Below, piece by piece: positions 7,643 through 16,031 of a DNA stretch of 64,000 bases; position 1 is the stretch's first letter, and each line of letters begins with the position of its first letter. The notes below the pieces were generated by a model, which searched no databases, was not told the DNA's origin, and worked only from the letters and a program-made list of their open reading frames with translations. Location: positions 496,001 to 560,000 of the forward strand of contig NZ_CP100448.1 in NCBI RefSeq assembly GCF_024227715.1, in the 5' to 3' direction. The stretch comes from Halomarina litorea. GTDB lineage: Archaea > Halobacteriota > Halobacteria > Halobacteriales > Haloarculaceae. Both the position numbers and the translations under genes were made by a program.

Positions 7643-8596
7643 TCACTCTCGGAGCCAACCGAACATCGCGGAGTCGTTCTCCATGACGGTGGAGAGGTGT
7701 CCGAGGTCGGGGTAGAAGTGCGCCTCGGCGGTCGGAACCGCCTCCATGAGGTACTGACCCATCGCGACCGGGACGTACCGGTCGGCGCGGCCGTACCAGA
7801 GTCCGACCGGGACGTCGAGCGCGAGGTCGAACCCCCAGTCGCTCGCGAACAGTTGCAGGTCCCTGACGAACGCCTCGACGCCGTGATGCCGGCAGGCCGC
7901 CGGTATCGACGCCACGAGCACCCTGCCGATCTCTCCCGACCAACGTTCGCGGTCGTGGGGCGCGGCGGCCGCCGCCCGTCGCTTCACCGTCCGCTCGGGT
8001 GCGTAGCGGGCCGAACGTTCCTCCGCTCCCAGGAACGCCCTGACGACGCCGGGCACGCCCCGAGCGAGGAGGAACAGGAGGCGCTCTGCGGGCCCGACTG
8101 CGGCCATCGGACCGACACCACAGCAGACGGCGACCCGGGGGACTCGCTCCGGCACGAGGGCACCACACGCGAGCGCGTACGGTCCGCCGCCGGAGACGCC
8201 GACCACGGGTGCCTCCTCGACACCGAGGGCGTCCAGCAGCGCGGTCACGTCGGCGGGCCAGTCGGTCAGGGTTCGGTCCGGGTCTGGGTCGGAGACGCCG
8301 ACGCCCGGACGTTCGGGGGCGACGAGTCGGAGGCCGGCCGCCCGTGCCGCCCCGTCGAACACTGCGGCACCTAGCCGACCGCTGGGGACGCCGTGGAAGG
8401 CCAGGACCGGGGTCCCGTCGGGGTCGCCGGTCTCAGCGTACCCGAGCGTGCGTCCGTCCGGGAGCGTCACCGTCTCGGGGTGTTCGAAGCAGTCCCGGGC
8501 GACCGCCAGCGTGCCCCCGGTCGCGTCGCCGAGGAACGGTGGAGTGGCCTCACGCCCCTCTCGCACCCGACGGAACATGTCTGTGATGCTGGTCAT
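7643..8596 (-). CDS. Alpha/beta hydrolase
   Basis: A 317-residue alpha/beta-hydrolase fold enzyme. The nucleophile elbow is GVSGGGPYA with Ser135; the oxyanion region is HGVPSGR near residues 69-75; the acid is probably Asp in WYGRADRYVP and the base His in DLGHLSTV near the C-terminus. The N-terminal 40 residues are an extra helical part. The substrate cannot be told; the GxSxGG elbow and cap region (residues 150-230) suit an esterase or a small-molecule lactonase. It stands as a single gene, divergent from the 8765 gene. Confidence 0.8.
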   Translation of the reverse strand: MTSITDMFRRVREGREATPPFLGDATGGTLAVARDCFEHPETVTLPDGRTLGYAETGDPDGTPVLAFHGVPSGRLGAAVFDGAARAAGLRLVAPERPGVGVSDPDPDRTLTDWPADVTALLDALGVEEAPVVGVSGGGPYALACGALVPERVPRVAVCCGVGPMAAVGPAERLLFLLARGVPGVVRAFLGAEERSARYAPERTVKRRAAAAAPHDRERWSGEIGRVLVASIPAACRHHGVEAFVRDLQLFASDWGFDLALDVPVGLWYGRADRYVPVAMGQYLMEAVPTAEAHFYPDLGHLSTVMENDSAMFGWLRE

Positions 8597-8764
8597 CAGG
8601 AGTCGTGGGGTCGCCGATGTGGTAACTGTTCGCGTGGTAGTCCGGTCGACGATTCGTTCGAGTCCCTTCGACTCGGCGGGCGGTCCCGTGCGCCGGCGCT
8701 CGAACGGACGGACGCGGAACCGTCCGACGGCGGGTTCATCTCCTCGCGCGTCCTACAGAGTGCC

Positions 8765-9178
8765 ATGATCGGCGACAACACTACCCTGAGCGACAGCGTC
8801 GTCGGCACCGCGCGGACGGGACTGGGAGACGCGCTCCGTGCCGTCGTCGCGTTCACGCCCGAGGACTGCACGCCGTTGTACCTCCGGTCGGACCTCCGGG
8901 ACGAGGAACGTGACGTCCGGCCGGATATCGAGCGGTTCGTCGCCATCGAGCGCGGGGTGTTCGCGGAGCGGGACGGGTACGGCGACCTCGCGACGACGTC
9001 CGGAGCGGAACCCGCCATCGGGGAGTACGAGGCGACGATTCGACTGTTCTCCGAGGGGTTCGTCGGGCGGGTCGTCGTGGGCGACCGGGGCGTCCTCCTG
9101 ACGACCGACGAGATGGACATCGACGCCTTCGAGGAGGTGTCGGTGGCGCTCCGGAAGGTGCTCGCGGGTGACGCGTAG
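8765..9178 (+). CDS. Conserved haloarchaeal protein (DUF7522-like)
   Basis: 137 residues, soluble. The visible pattern is a helix (VVGTARTGLGDALRAVVAFT), then the strand-rich segment DCTPLYLRSDLRDEERDVRP and a C-terminal half with GEYEATIRLFSEGFVGRVVV and LLTTDEMDIDAFEEV. Haloarchaea carry several paralogues of this shape; the domain name is tentative. Start is the ATG at 8765. No operon partner is evident. Confidence 0.6.
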   Translation: MIGDNTTLSDSVVGTARTGLGDALRAVVAFTPEDCTPLYLRSDLRDEERDVRPDIERFVAIERGVFAERDGYGDLATTSGAEPAIGEYEATIRLFSEGFVGRVVVGDRGVLLTTDEMDIDAFEEVSVALRKVLAGDA

Positions 9179-9219
9179 TCCAGCGCCGGACGTTCGCGTG
9201 CCACGACAGGCACCAAAGG

Positions 9220-9225
9220 TATTAC
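9220..9225 (+). promoter_or_regulatory. TATA-like box for the 9248 gene
   Basis: TATTAC lies 23-28 bases before the ATG at 9248, the spacing expected for a leaderless haloarchaeal transcript. Confidence 0.45.
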
Positions 9226-9247
9226 ACTAACTCGTGAAAGTCGGTGC

Positions 9248-9769
9248 ATGGTAGACGTAGTCGGCCATCTCGGGATGGCACTCATCTGGTTCGTGCCGGC
9301 GTGGTTCATCATCGACGAACGCAAGACGGCAGCGACGTTCGCCGCCGTGGGCGTCTGGTTCGGGATGTTACCGGACGTCGACCTCGTCCTCAAGGGCATC
9401 CTCCCGACGGTGAAACACCACGGAGTGTTCCACACCGTCCTGATGGCCGGGGTGCTCGCCGCCCTCATCGGTCCCCTGCTGGGTGCGGTCCTGAAGCGGA
9501 CGCTGGGCGGGACGGACTGGTTCTCCGACGATGCCGTCGACCACGCCACTGGGTTCGGCGTCGTGATGGTGTTCGTCGCCGGCGTCGCGCACGTCTTCGC
9601 GGACATGCTCTCCGCGCCGGACATCGCGGACTCGGTCGAACCGCTCTGGCCGCTCTACCAGCAGTCGTTCGGCATCGACGTCGTCTGGTACAACGACCCG
9701 CTGGTCAACTGGGGGCTGTTCCTCACGGGAATCGCGCTCAACGTCGGCCTGTTCCTGTCCCGCCGGTAG
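9248..9769 (+). CDS. Membrane-bound metal-dependent hydrolase-like protein (YdjM family)
   Basis: 173 residues with about four membrane segments. Histidines and acids sit at membrane edges in the pattern of the YdjM/LexA-binding inner-membrane hydrolase family: VVGHLGMAL near the start, MLPDVDLV, KHHGVFHT, DDAVDHATGF and AGVAHVFADML. These residues probably bind a metal at the membrane surface. The natural substrate is unknown for the family. A TATA-like box precedes it at leaderless distance. Confidence 0.7.
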   Translation: MVDVVGHLGMALIWFVPAWFIIDERKTAATFAAVGVWFGMLPDVDLVLKGILPTVKHHGVFHTVLMAGVLAALIGPLLGAVLKRTLGGTDWFSDDAVDHATGFGVVMVFVAGVAHVFADMLSAPDIADSVEPLWPLYQQSFGIDVVWYNDPLVNWGLFLTGIALNVGLFLSRR

Positions 9770-9785
9770 GGACCGTCGTCGGCGT

Positions 9786-10052
9786 TCAGATGCCGCCGAC
9801 GCCCTCGCGGTACTGTCTGACGTACTCCAGCGCGCGGTCGACGTAGTCCGTCGCGCCGTCCTCTTCCTCGCCGAGTTCTCGCAGGATGTTCATGTGTCGG
9901 TCCAGCCGCCCCTGGTCGGGGCCCCGCTCTCGGTCGGCGAGTGTCTCGAGGGCGTCGGCCTGTCCCTCGATGCGGCGTCGGCGGTCACCGTCGGCGTGCG
10001 TCGCTCCCTCGCGGAGAGTCTCGGCGGCGTCCCGGAGTTCCTCGCGGCTCAT
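9786..10052 (-). CDS. Small helical protein, first of a tandem pair
   Basis: 88 residues, predicted all-helical and charged, with the C-terminal signature RALEYVRQYREGV. It resembles its neighbour at 10107 in order and spacing of conserved positions (hydrophobic-x3-LRE, then GA-x3-V-RAL-x2-VR-YRE), so the two are tandem paralogues. I recall similar haloarchaeal proteins under DUF7553, with unknown function. The ATG at 10052 is the only good start. Confidence 0.65.
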   Translation of the reverse strand: MSREELRDAAETLREGATHADGDRRRRIEGQADALETLADRERGPDQGRLDRHMNILRELGEEEDGATDYVDRALEYVRQYREGVGGI

Positions 10053-10106
10053 GGCTCACCGTACAGCGGAGGTGGGCAAAAACGTTCGTGGGGAGGCCGA
10101 CCGCGC

Positions 10107-10364
10107 TTACTCGACCGTCTCGCGGTACTCGCGGACGTGGGCCAGCGCGCGCTCGACGTGCTCTGCGCCGGGTCCCGCCTCGGTGGCGAGCTCCCGGAGG
10201 GCGGCGACGTGGCCGTCGAGCGCCTCCGGCGTCGGCTCGTCCCCGACGCCGAGCTTCGCGAGTTCGATGACCTCGCCGTGGAGCCGTCGCTCGGTCCGCC
10301 CCTCGGTCCAGCCCGCGGCGGTGACGAGTTCCGTACCCGCCGCTTGGAGTGGTGTTCGCTCCAT
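10107..10364 (-). CDS. Small helical protein, second of a tandem pair
   Basis: 85 residues, homologous to the protein at 9786: VAALRELATEAGPGAEHVER followed by ALAHVREYRETVE aligns with the same region of the neighbour. The pair points in the same direction with a 54-bp gap. The ATG at 10364 was preferred to one 27 codons upstream because the upstream extension is basic and unlike the paralogue. Confidence 0.65.
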   Translation of the reverse strand: MERTPLQAAGTELVTAAGWTEGRTERRLHGEVIELAKLGVGDEPTPEALDGHVAALRELATEAGPGAEHVERALAHVREYRETVE

Positions 10365-10824
10365 GAGTGTTCGTGTGGTACTCGGTGACAGTGCAAAAGT
10401 GTTGTGTCGCTTGTTAACCCATGACAATCGTCGCCGGGCGGTCACGTCGTCGGGCCGCGCATCCGGTAGCCGTCGAACTCCCCGCGGTCGATCTCGGCGC
10501 GAATCTCCTGGTGGGTGGTCTCGTCGATACGCACGAGGTGACAGAGCGGGTGGCCCGGCGCGGCGACGGGGTTCTCGAGGACGCCGACGACGAGACCGGT
10601 GAACGGCGCGACGACCCGTTCTTCCTCCTCGTGGAAGTGGTCCGAGACGGTACAGATGGTGTCGCCCTCCTCGACGAGTGGGTACGGCCCCCCGTTCATA
10701 TCGACGAGACCGCCCTTGTCCGCCGGAGCCACGCCTTCTCGCCGTCGCCCTGGACGACCTGCCACCACCCCGGCCACTGGACGGGTCGCCCCGGGAGCAT
10801 CCCGAGCTGTGCGAGGACGCTCTC

Positions 10825-10870
10825 GACGTTGCCGAGCGTACGCTCGGCAGGCAACCAGACGTAGTCCGGT
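10825..10870. repeat. 46-base palindrome-bearing insert in the pseudogene
   Basis: Removing these bases joins LDGV directly to ESVLAQLG, the spacing I remember for intact homologues. The insert holds the perfect 18-base palindrome GCCGAGCGTACGCTCGGC at 10831-10848. Its length, one more than a multiple of three, explains the change back to the first frame. Confidence 0.6.
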
Positions 10871-11403
10871 GACGCCGTCGAGGGCCTTCCGGATGAGCAG
10901 GGCTGGAAGCGGTGGGCCTTGCCCATCTCCACCGTGAGGACCGGGATGCCCGCCGCAGTCGCCGTCCCCCGGAGCGACCCCGGGTCCTCCGTCCCGGAGA
11001 GAATGACGTTCGCGCCGAACGCGCGGGCCAGACGCTCCACCTCCGGGTTCGAGAGGTCCGTCCGCAAGTGGTACATCGTCGTCCGCCCGCGCGTCGAGGT
11101 GTAGAAGTCGAGGCCGTAGTCGCACTGCGAGACGAACGTCTCGTAGATGCGGGCGGCCATCCGCCCCGCCGTCGCCGACCCCTCTCGTCCCGGGAACGCC
11201 CGGTTCGGGTCCTGGTCGTCGATGGGGAGGTACCGTTGCTGGGCGAGAAAGCCCGGGACGGTGAGGACGTGCGGGACGACCAGCGTCCCGCGGACGTCCG
11301 CGGGCGAGTACGCCGTCGCCACCTCCTGACACACCTTCACCCCGTTCAGTTCGTCTCCGTGGATGGTCGCCGAACAGAACAGCGTCGGCCCGTCTTCCTC
11401 CCC

Positions 11404-11461
11404 GTCACCGAATCGCTTCACGATTCGGCTGGCTCGAAAATCGCAACGGCGATTTTCGAAC
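11404..11461. repeat. 58-base double-hairpin insert in the pseudogene
   Basis: Two adjacent hairpins are visible: CCGAATCG/CGATTCGG (11408-11428) and CGAAAATCGC/GCGATTTTCG (11434-11459, approximate). Deleting the insert restores a continuous VTVVNGEEDGPTLF reading. It looks like a miniature REP- or MITE-like element. Confidence 0.6.
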
Positions 11462-11560
11462 GTTGACCACCGTCACCGGAATCTCGACGGGGTCGCCGAG
11501 GTACGTCTCGCCCACCTCGTAGCAGTCGTGGTGTCGTTCGCCCGACGCTCGGCGTGTCAC

Positions 11561-11924
11561 TTCCTGTCAACCCCACCCAAAGAATATTATGGTGCCAGCG
11601 AAAGCAGGTGGTACGACCGCCCGCAACGGGCGGCTGCAGACCGATGACCTCGATTCACGCACCCCGGATGTACGCTGGCGACGCTTCCGCCAGCGGCAGC
11701 ACTGGGGCGGGCGTGACGGGGAAGGTCTGCGACAACGCAGCTCGGTTCACCCCGCTCGCGTAATCCGGACGCGACACCTCGTCCGGCAGTGCGTCGGGTG
11801 GGGGACCGAGCAGGTCTTTCTCCCGACGTTCCGCCGTAGCGACGCACTCGTGTCGCGAACGTGAGCAGGGACGCGTCCGCGTGGAGCGGCCACCGCGCGG
11901 GTTCGACCCCCGGCGGACGCATCC
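11561..11924. other. Gene-free stretch with hairpins
   Basis: No convincing gene. Two strong hairpins are present, CGCCCG-CAA-CGGGCG near 11620 and GCTGGCG/CGCCAGC near 11672-11692. The first 30 bases are AT-richer and include GAATATTAT, which could be the old promoter of the pseudogene. Confidence 0.4.
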
Positions 11925-12191
11925 ATGTCAGTGGAACTCAGGGCCACGTCCGTGGCCGTCAGAGTCTGGGTACCCCGCGGCGCGGCCGGCGACCTCGCTG
12001 GCGGCGCGCGGGACGTCCTCGACGGCGTCGAGAGCGTCGCGGCCGTCGACCGCCTCGAAGTGGTCGGTTTCCGCCCCACGGCGACCGACATCCGCGTCGA
12101 CCTCGAAGCGGAGGTCGCTCTCGCGGCCGGTGCCGACGAGTCGACACTCGAATCGGGCTTCGGCGTCATCGAGGCGAGCATCGACATGTGA
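11925..12191 (+). CDS. Hypothetical small protein
   Basis: 88 residues, not recognised. It alternates predicted strands (VELRATSVAVRVWVPRG, VEVVGFRPTATDIRVDLEAE) with helical stretches, suggesting a small alpha/beta or ferredoxin-like fold. There are no cysteines and no membrane segment. Acidic composition and codon use fit the genome, so it is probably real. The ATG at 11925 is the first in frame. Confidence 0.5.
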   Translation: MSVELRATSVAVRVWVPRGAAGDLAGGARDVLDGVESVAAVDRLEVVGFRPTATDIRVDLEAEVALAAGADESTLESGFGVIEASIDM

Positions 12192-12224
12192 CCGCACGAC
12201 GGGTGGTGACGACCGACCGACCAG

Positions 12225-12280
12225 CGTCCCGGTCCCCGGTGGGACCCCCGAGCGCGTCGGGTTCGACTCCCGACGGGACG
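12225..12280 (+). other. tRNA-like structured sequence lacking one arm
   Basis: CGTCCCG (12225-12231) can pair with CGGGACG (12274-12280). Inside lie the hairpin GGTCCC-CGGT-GGGACC and a T-arm-like TCGGG-TTCGACT-CCCGA. At 56 bases it is too short for a tRNA and no anticodon arm is seen. It may be a tRNA remnant or chance pairing in GC-rich DNA. Confidence 0.3.
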
Positions 12281-12480
12281 CCTTCGACCTGTGACTCTCT
12301 CCCACGGGTAACTGTTTCACCCCACCTCGAACGGTTCGCCGGGCCGCGAGCGACCCGTCCCCGACTCTCGCCGCCCCCGCTCGGCGACTATCTTCGAGTC
12401 GGAAACCGTCCGGAACTATCCGCAACGGTGCAACGATGTCCCGGGTTTACGCGCCGCTCGGGTCTCTCTCGAACTGGACT

Positions 12481-12645
12481 ATGAGCATCCTCGAACGCGT
12501 CAAGTCGGCGGTCGGTGCGGGTAGCGAGACCGAGTTCACGTACAACTGCCGGGACTGCGACGCCACCTTCGAGTCCACCGAGTCCCACATGGGTGAGGTG
12601 GCCTGCCCCTACTGCGAGAGCCGGGACATCCGGCAACTCGTCTGA
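12481..12645 (+). CDS. Small zinc-ribbon protein
   Basis: A 54-residue protein with two CxxC knuckles, YNCRDCDATF and VACPYCESRD, spaced as in FmdB-like or rubredoxin-like single zinc ribbons. A short amphipathic helix (MSILERVKSAVGAG) precedes the ribbon. It is likely a nucleic-acid- or protein-binding adaptor; the exact role is unknown. The ATG at 12481 was chosen over one 15 codons upstream, whose extension is not conserved-looking. Confidence 0.75.
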   Translation: MSILERVKSAVGAGSETEFTYNCRDCDATFESTESHMGEVACPYCESRDIRQLV

Positions 12646-12743
12646 ACCGCCCGCGAACGCCCCTTCTTCCGACGCCCGACGACTCGCCCGCGACCGACGG
12701 GTCGCGCCGAAAACCCCACCTCGACTCCCCGCCAGCGGGAGGT

Positions 12744-13439
12744 ATGGACGACCAGTCCGACCCGCCGGAGTCCGCAAACCCACCCGACGACCCCGGCCGC
12801 GGCGTCCGCCCCGAGGCCCGTCCCATCGAACCGAGCGCCCCCGACGAGTTCGGGTGCACGCAGGTGTGGTGGGGCGACGGTAAGGGCAAGACCACCGCGG
12901 CCCTCGGGATGGCCTTCCGCGCCGCCGGCCACGGCTTTCGCGTCCACCTCCTCCAGTTGATGAAAGGTGGCGCGGCGAGCGTCGAACCCGACCGCGGCGA
13001 GTACAACGCCATCGCCGCCGTCCCCGGAATCTCCTACGAGAACCTCGGACACTACGGCTGGCACGCCCTGAACGACGGGAGCGAGGACCGCGACCACGAG
13101 GCGGAGGCACGAGTTGGGTTCGAGCGCTGTCGGGAACTCGTCGCCGCGGCGGGCGAAGCGGACCTGACCGCCCCGCTCTCCCCCGACGGCCCGCCCGAGG
13201 ACGGGGTCCACATGCTCGTCGTGGACGAACTACTGTACGCCGCCGAACGCGGCCTCGTGGCCCCGGACGCGGTGGTCGACCTCGTGGAGTCGAAACCCGC
13301 ATCCCTCGAACTCGTCCTGACGGGCGGCCACGAGTCACCGGAGTACCTGTTGACGGCCGCCGACCTCGTCACGGAGGTCCGAAAAGTCAAGCATCCCTTC
13401 GACGCCGGGCGACGCGCCCGGAAGGGGACGGAGTTCTGA
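12744..13439 (+). CDS. cobA: Cob(I)yrinic acid a,c-diamide adenosyltransferase
   Basis: A 231-residue CobA/BtuR/CobO-type enzyme that transfers the adenosyl group from ATP to cob(I)alamin precursors. The P-loop GDGKGKTT lies at residues 44-51, followed by [20 protein letters not shown] and the Walker-B-like [25 protein letters not shown] at the end matches the family C-terminus. The first 33 residues are an acidic, Pro-rich extension. It heads the cobalamin gene run that continues to 21,021, interrupted only by one small minus-strand gene. Confidence 0.9.
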   Translation: MDDQSDPPESANPPDDPGRGVRPEARPIEPSAPDEFGCTQVWWGDGKGKTTAALGMAFRAAGHGFRVHLLQLMKGGAASVEPDRGEYNAIAAVPGISYENLGHYGWHALNDGSEDRDHEAEARVGFERCRELVAAAGEADLTAPLSPDGPPEDGVHMLVVDELLYAAERGLVAPDAVVDLVESKPASLELVLTGGHESPEYLLTAADLVTEVRKVKHPFDAGRRARKGTEF

Positions 13440-13445
13440 CCGTGA

Positions 13446-13736
13446 CTACTCTCCCGACCATCCGTCGAGGACGCGCGCAGCGAGGTCACGGGCGGCGGCG
13501 ACGTGGTTGTCCGCCTCGGGGTCACCCGTGCCGTCGACGTGGCTCAGCAGGTCCCGGACCTGCCCGACGCGCTTCTCGACTACCGCGGGCGAGGCGTCCT
13601 CGCGCGCCGCGTCGGCCGCCACCGCTTCCGCCTCGCCGAGCCACCGACTCGCCGACCGCTCGACGGGTCGCTCGGCCGTCGCCGCGAGGTGCTCGTGGAG
13701 TCGTGCGGCGAGGGTCGAGGGGTCCGGGTCGGCCAT
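13446..13736 (-). CDS. Hypothetical helical protein
   Basis: 96 residues, all-helical, soluble, with motifs [20 protein letters not shown] and [20 protein letters not shown] that suggest a four-helix bundle. Function unknown. It lies on the opposite strand inside the cobalamin run, 6 bp after cobA and 49 bp before cbiP, so the operon is not strictly continuous here. Start at the ATG at 13736. Confidence 0.55.
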   Translation of the reverse strand: MADPDPSTLAARLHEHLAATAERPVERSASRWLGEAEAVAADAAREDASPAVVEKRVGQVRDLLSHVDGTGDPEADNHVAAARDLAARVLDGWSGE

Positions 13737-13785
13737 GTCCCGTCTCCACCTCGGAGGAACAAGAGGGCCACGGCGGGGAGTGAGG

Positions 13786-15342
13786 ATGACTCGCACGATA
13801 CTCGTCGCGGGGACGGCGAGCCACGTCGGGAAGTCCACCGTCGTCGCGGGTCTCTGTCGCCTGCTGGCCGACCGCGGGGTGTCGGTCGCTCCGTTCAAGG
13901 CCCAGAACATGAGCAACAACGCCCGGGCGGTGCCCGTCGTCGGGGAGTCCGCCGACACCCGTTCGGGGGACGCCCGTGCCGGCGAGGACGCTCGTTCCAG
14001 CGGGCACGCTCGTGCCAGCGGGCACGCGTACGGCGAAATCGGCGTCTCCCAGTACGTACAGGCCCGCGCCGCCCGCGTCACCGCCACGACGGACTGCAAC
14101 CCGGTCCTCCTGAAACCGAGCGGCGACGGGCGCTCGCAACTGGTGATACACGGCGAGGCCGTCGGGACGTTCCGTGCGGGGGAGTACTTCGACGAGCGCT
14201 GGGGACGGGCGCGCGCCGCCGCCGAACGCTCGTGGGAGCGCCTCGCCGCGGAGTACGACGTGGTCGTCGCCGAGGGCGCGGGGAGCATCGCGGAACCGAA
14301 CCTCCGGCACCGCGACCTCGCGAACGTCGAGACGGCCCGGTTCGCCGACGCCGACATCCTCCTCGTGGGGGACATCGAGCGCGGCGGCGTCTTCGCCGCG
14401 CTCGCGGGCACCCTCGACCTGATGCCCGACGACCTGCGCGAGCGGGTCCGGGGCTGTCTGATTACCAAGTTCCGTGGCGACGAGTCACTGCTCGACCCGG
14501 GCATCGAGATGTTCGAGGCGCGCTACGGCGTCCCCGTCGTCGGCGTCCTCCCGTACGACGACCCCGGCCTGCCCGCCGAGGACAGCGTCTCGCTCCCCGC
14601 CGACGAGCGGACGGTTCTCGGCGCCGACGGGGACCCGACGCCCGCCGACGAGTGCGTCACCGTCGCCGTCCCGCGCCTCCCTCGGGTCTCGAACGTCGCG
14701 GACCTCGACCCACTCACCGAGTGTCCGGGCGTCCGCGTCGAGGTGTTCCCCCCCGCCGACCCGTTCGACCACGCCGACGCCCTCGTCCTGCCGGGGACGA
14801 AGAACACCGTCGACGACCTGCTCGCGCTCCGCGAGGCGAGGTTCGACGACCGACTCGACCGGTTCGACGGGCCCGTCGTCGGCCTCTGCGGGGGCTACCA
14901 GTTGCTCGGCGAACGGCTGTCGAGCGTCGAACGCGAGAGCGCCGACGCCGAGGGTGCCCTGTCCGGCTTCGGTCTCCTCCCCGTCGAGACGCGCTTCTCC
15001 GGCGAGAAGTGCGTCGAACGGGTCGAGCGTGACCTCCGGGGAGTCGGGCCGCTGGCGGGCGCGTCGGGACCCGTCTCGGGCTACGAGATTCACACCGGCC
15101 GGACGACGCTCACCGGCCCCGCGGACCGCCCGTTCGAGGGAGAGGGGGCCGCCGTCGAGGGTGTCCTCGGCACCTACCTCCACGGCCTCTTCGAGAACCC
15201 CGCCCCCCGCGAGGCGTTCCTCGGCGGCCTGTTCGCGCGTGCCGGCCTCGACCGGCCCGCGGGCGGGACGACGGATTCGCCGCACGACCGCGCGGCCGCC
15301 CTCCTCCGGGATCACGCCGACCTCTCCGTCGTCGGATACTAG
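13786..15342 (+). CDS. cbiP: Cobyric acid synthase
   Basis: 518 residues. This glutamine amidotransferase amidates four side chains of adenosylcobyrinate diamide. The N-terminal dethiobiotin-synthetase-like domain has the P-loop [10 protein letters not shown]; the C-terminal class-I glutaminase domain has the nucleophile Cys in [10 protein letters not shown] near residue 368 and the catalytic His in YLHGLFENP near 466. The conserved KAQNMSNN loop is present, but right after it sits an unusual insert of repeated six-residue units (residues about 57-80). A GAGG site precedes the ATG at 13786. Confidence 0.92.
   Translation: MTRTILVAGTASHVGKSTVVAGLCRLLADRGVSVAPFKAQNMSNNARAVPVVGESADTRSGDARAGEDARSSGHARASGHAYGEIGVSQYVQARAARVTATTDCNPVLLKPSGDGRSQLVIHGEAVGTFRAGEYFDERWGRARAAAERSWERLAAEYDVVVAEGAGSIAEPNLRHRDLANVETARFADADILLVGDIERGGVFAALAGTLDLMPDDLRERVRGCLITKFRGDESLLDPGIEMFEARYGVPVVGVLPYDDPGLPAEDSVSLPADERTVLGADGDPTPADECVTVAVPRLPRVSNVADLDPLTECPGVRVEVFPPADPFDHADALVLPGTKNTVDDLLALREARFDDRLDRFDGPVVGLCGGYQLLGERLSSVERESADAEGALSGFGLLPVETRFSGEKCVERVERDLRGVGPLAGASGPVSGYEIHTGRTTLTGPADRPFEGEGAAVEGVLGTYLHGLFENPAPREAFLGGLFARAGLDRPAGGTTDSPHDRAAALLRDHADLSVVGY
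13954..14025 (+). repeat. Four 18-bp tandem units inside cbiP
   Basis: Units start at 13954, 13972, 13990 and 14008 and encode [18 protein letters not shown] and ARASGH. The last two differ by one base, so expansion is recent. They fall next to the conserved AQNMSNN loop. Confidence 0.7.
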
Positions 15343-15391
15343 GAGGGCTCCGACCGCTGTCTTCAAGTGGAGTTGCGCTAATCTCGGCCCA

Positions 15392-16030
15392 GTGGCAGTC
15401 TCGTTCGACCTCTTCGGCACGCTCGTCTCGGTTCGCACTCCCGAGGACCCGGCGCGAGCGGTCGCGCGGGAACTCGCGTCGCGGGGGGTCGCGGTCCCCG
15501 ACGACTGGGCGACCGCCTACCGCGAGCGACACGTCGAAGCCCCCCAGGGCGCGGAGGTGCCTCTCCCGGCGCACGTCGCCCGCGCCCTCGCCAGTCGGGA
15601 GGTCGACGCCCCCGGCAACGCGCCCCGCCGGGCCGTCGTCGCCGCGTTCGACCCCGAGGTGACGACCCGTCCCGGCGCGCCCGAGGCCGTCGCGGCGGCC
15701 GCCGACGTCGGCCCCGTCGCCCTCTGTTCGAACTGCAGCGTCCCCGAACTCGCCGCGCGCACGCTCATCCGCTCTGAGGTGGACCGGTCGCTGTTCGACG
15801 CCACCGTCACGAGCGTCGCCTGCGGGTGGCGAAAGCCCTCCGAACAGATGTTCGAGCGAGTCGCCGACGCCCTCGGCGTCCCCCCCGCGCCCCTCGTCCA
15901 CGTGGGCGACGACCCGCGGACCGACGGCGGTATCGAAGCCGTCGGCGGGCGGTTCGTGGACGTCTCGACCGTCTCCCTCGCTGACTTCCCGGACTGGCTG
16001 GCGCGGGAGAACGCGGAGGACCCCGCCTGA
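15392..16030 (+). CDS. HAD-superfamily phosphatase in the cobalamin operon
   Basis: 212 residues with the four HAD motifs: nucleophile FDLFGTLV near the start, LCSNCS (motif II), GWRKPSEQMF with the conserved Lys (motif III) and HVGDDPRTD (motif IV). The start is a GTG at 15392, giving VAVSFDLFGT. It ends one base before cbiB begins. A phosphatase in this position could remove phosphate from adenosylcobalamin-5'-phosphate or alpha-ribazole-5'-phosphate, an otherwise missing step here; that is inference from context. Confidence 0.8.
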   Translation: MAVSFDLFGTLVSVRTPEDPARAVARELASRGVAVPDDWATAYRERHVEAPQGAEVPLPAHVARALASREVDAPGNAPRRAVVAAFDPEVTTRPGAPEAVAAAADVGPVALCSNCSVPELAARTLIRSEVDRSLFDATVTSVACGWRKPSEQMFERVADALGVPPAPLVHVGDDPRTDGGIEAVGGRFVDVSTVSLADFPDWLARENAEDPA

Positions 16031-16031
16031 C

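Larger units (their letters stand above)
10442..11560 (-). pseudogene. Succinylglutamate desuccinylase/aspartoacylase-family gene, disrupted
   Basis: Pieces in two frames together form an M14-like zinc hydrolase of the AstE/AspA family. They include SATIHGDELNGVKVCQE (zinc His and Glu), DQDPNRAFPGR, GLDFYTSTRGRTTMYH, VLTVEMGKAHRFQP and the C-terminal barrel-sandwich part VAPFTGLVVGVLENPVAAPG. Lesions seen: a 58-base insert at 11404-11461 that brings a stop, loss of one C in a C run near 10905, a 46-base palindromic insert at 10825-10870, and a further shift near 10725. The likely original start is the GTG at 11560. The gene cannot yield a full-length product as it stands. Confidence 0.8.

Noticed and set aside
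12646-12743. Cobalamin riboswitch before cobA
   Set aside because: The gap is short and I see no B12-box-like sequence or leader hairpin.
13990-14025. CRISPR array
   Set aside because: The direct repeats are adjacent with no spacers and are in frame inside cbiP. No array or cas gene is seen anywhere in the window.
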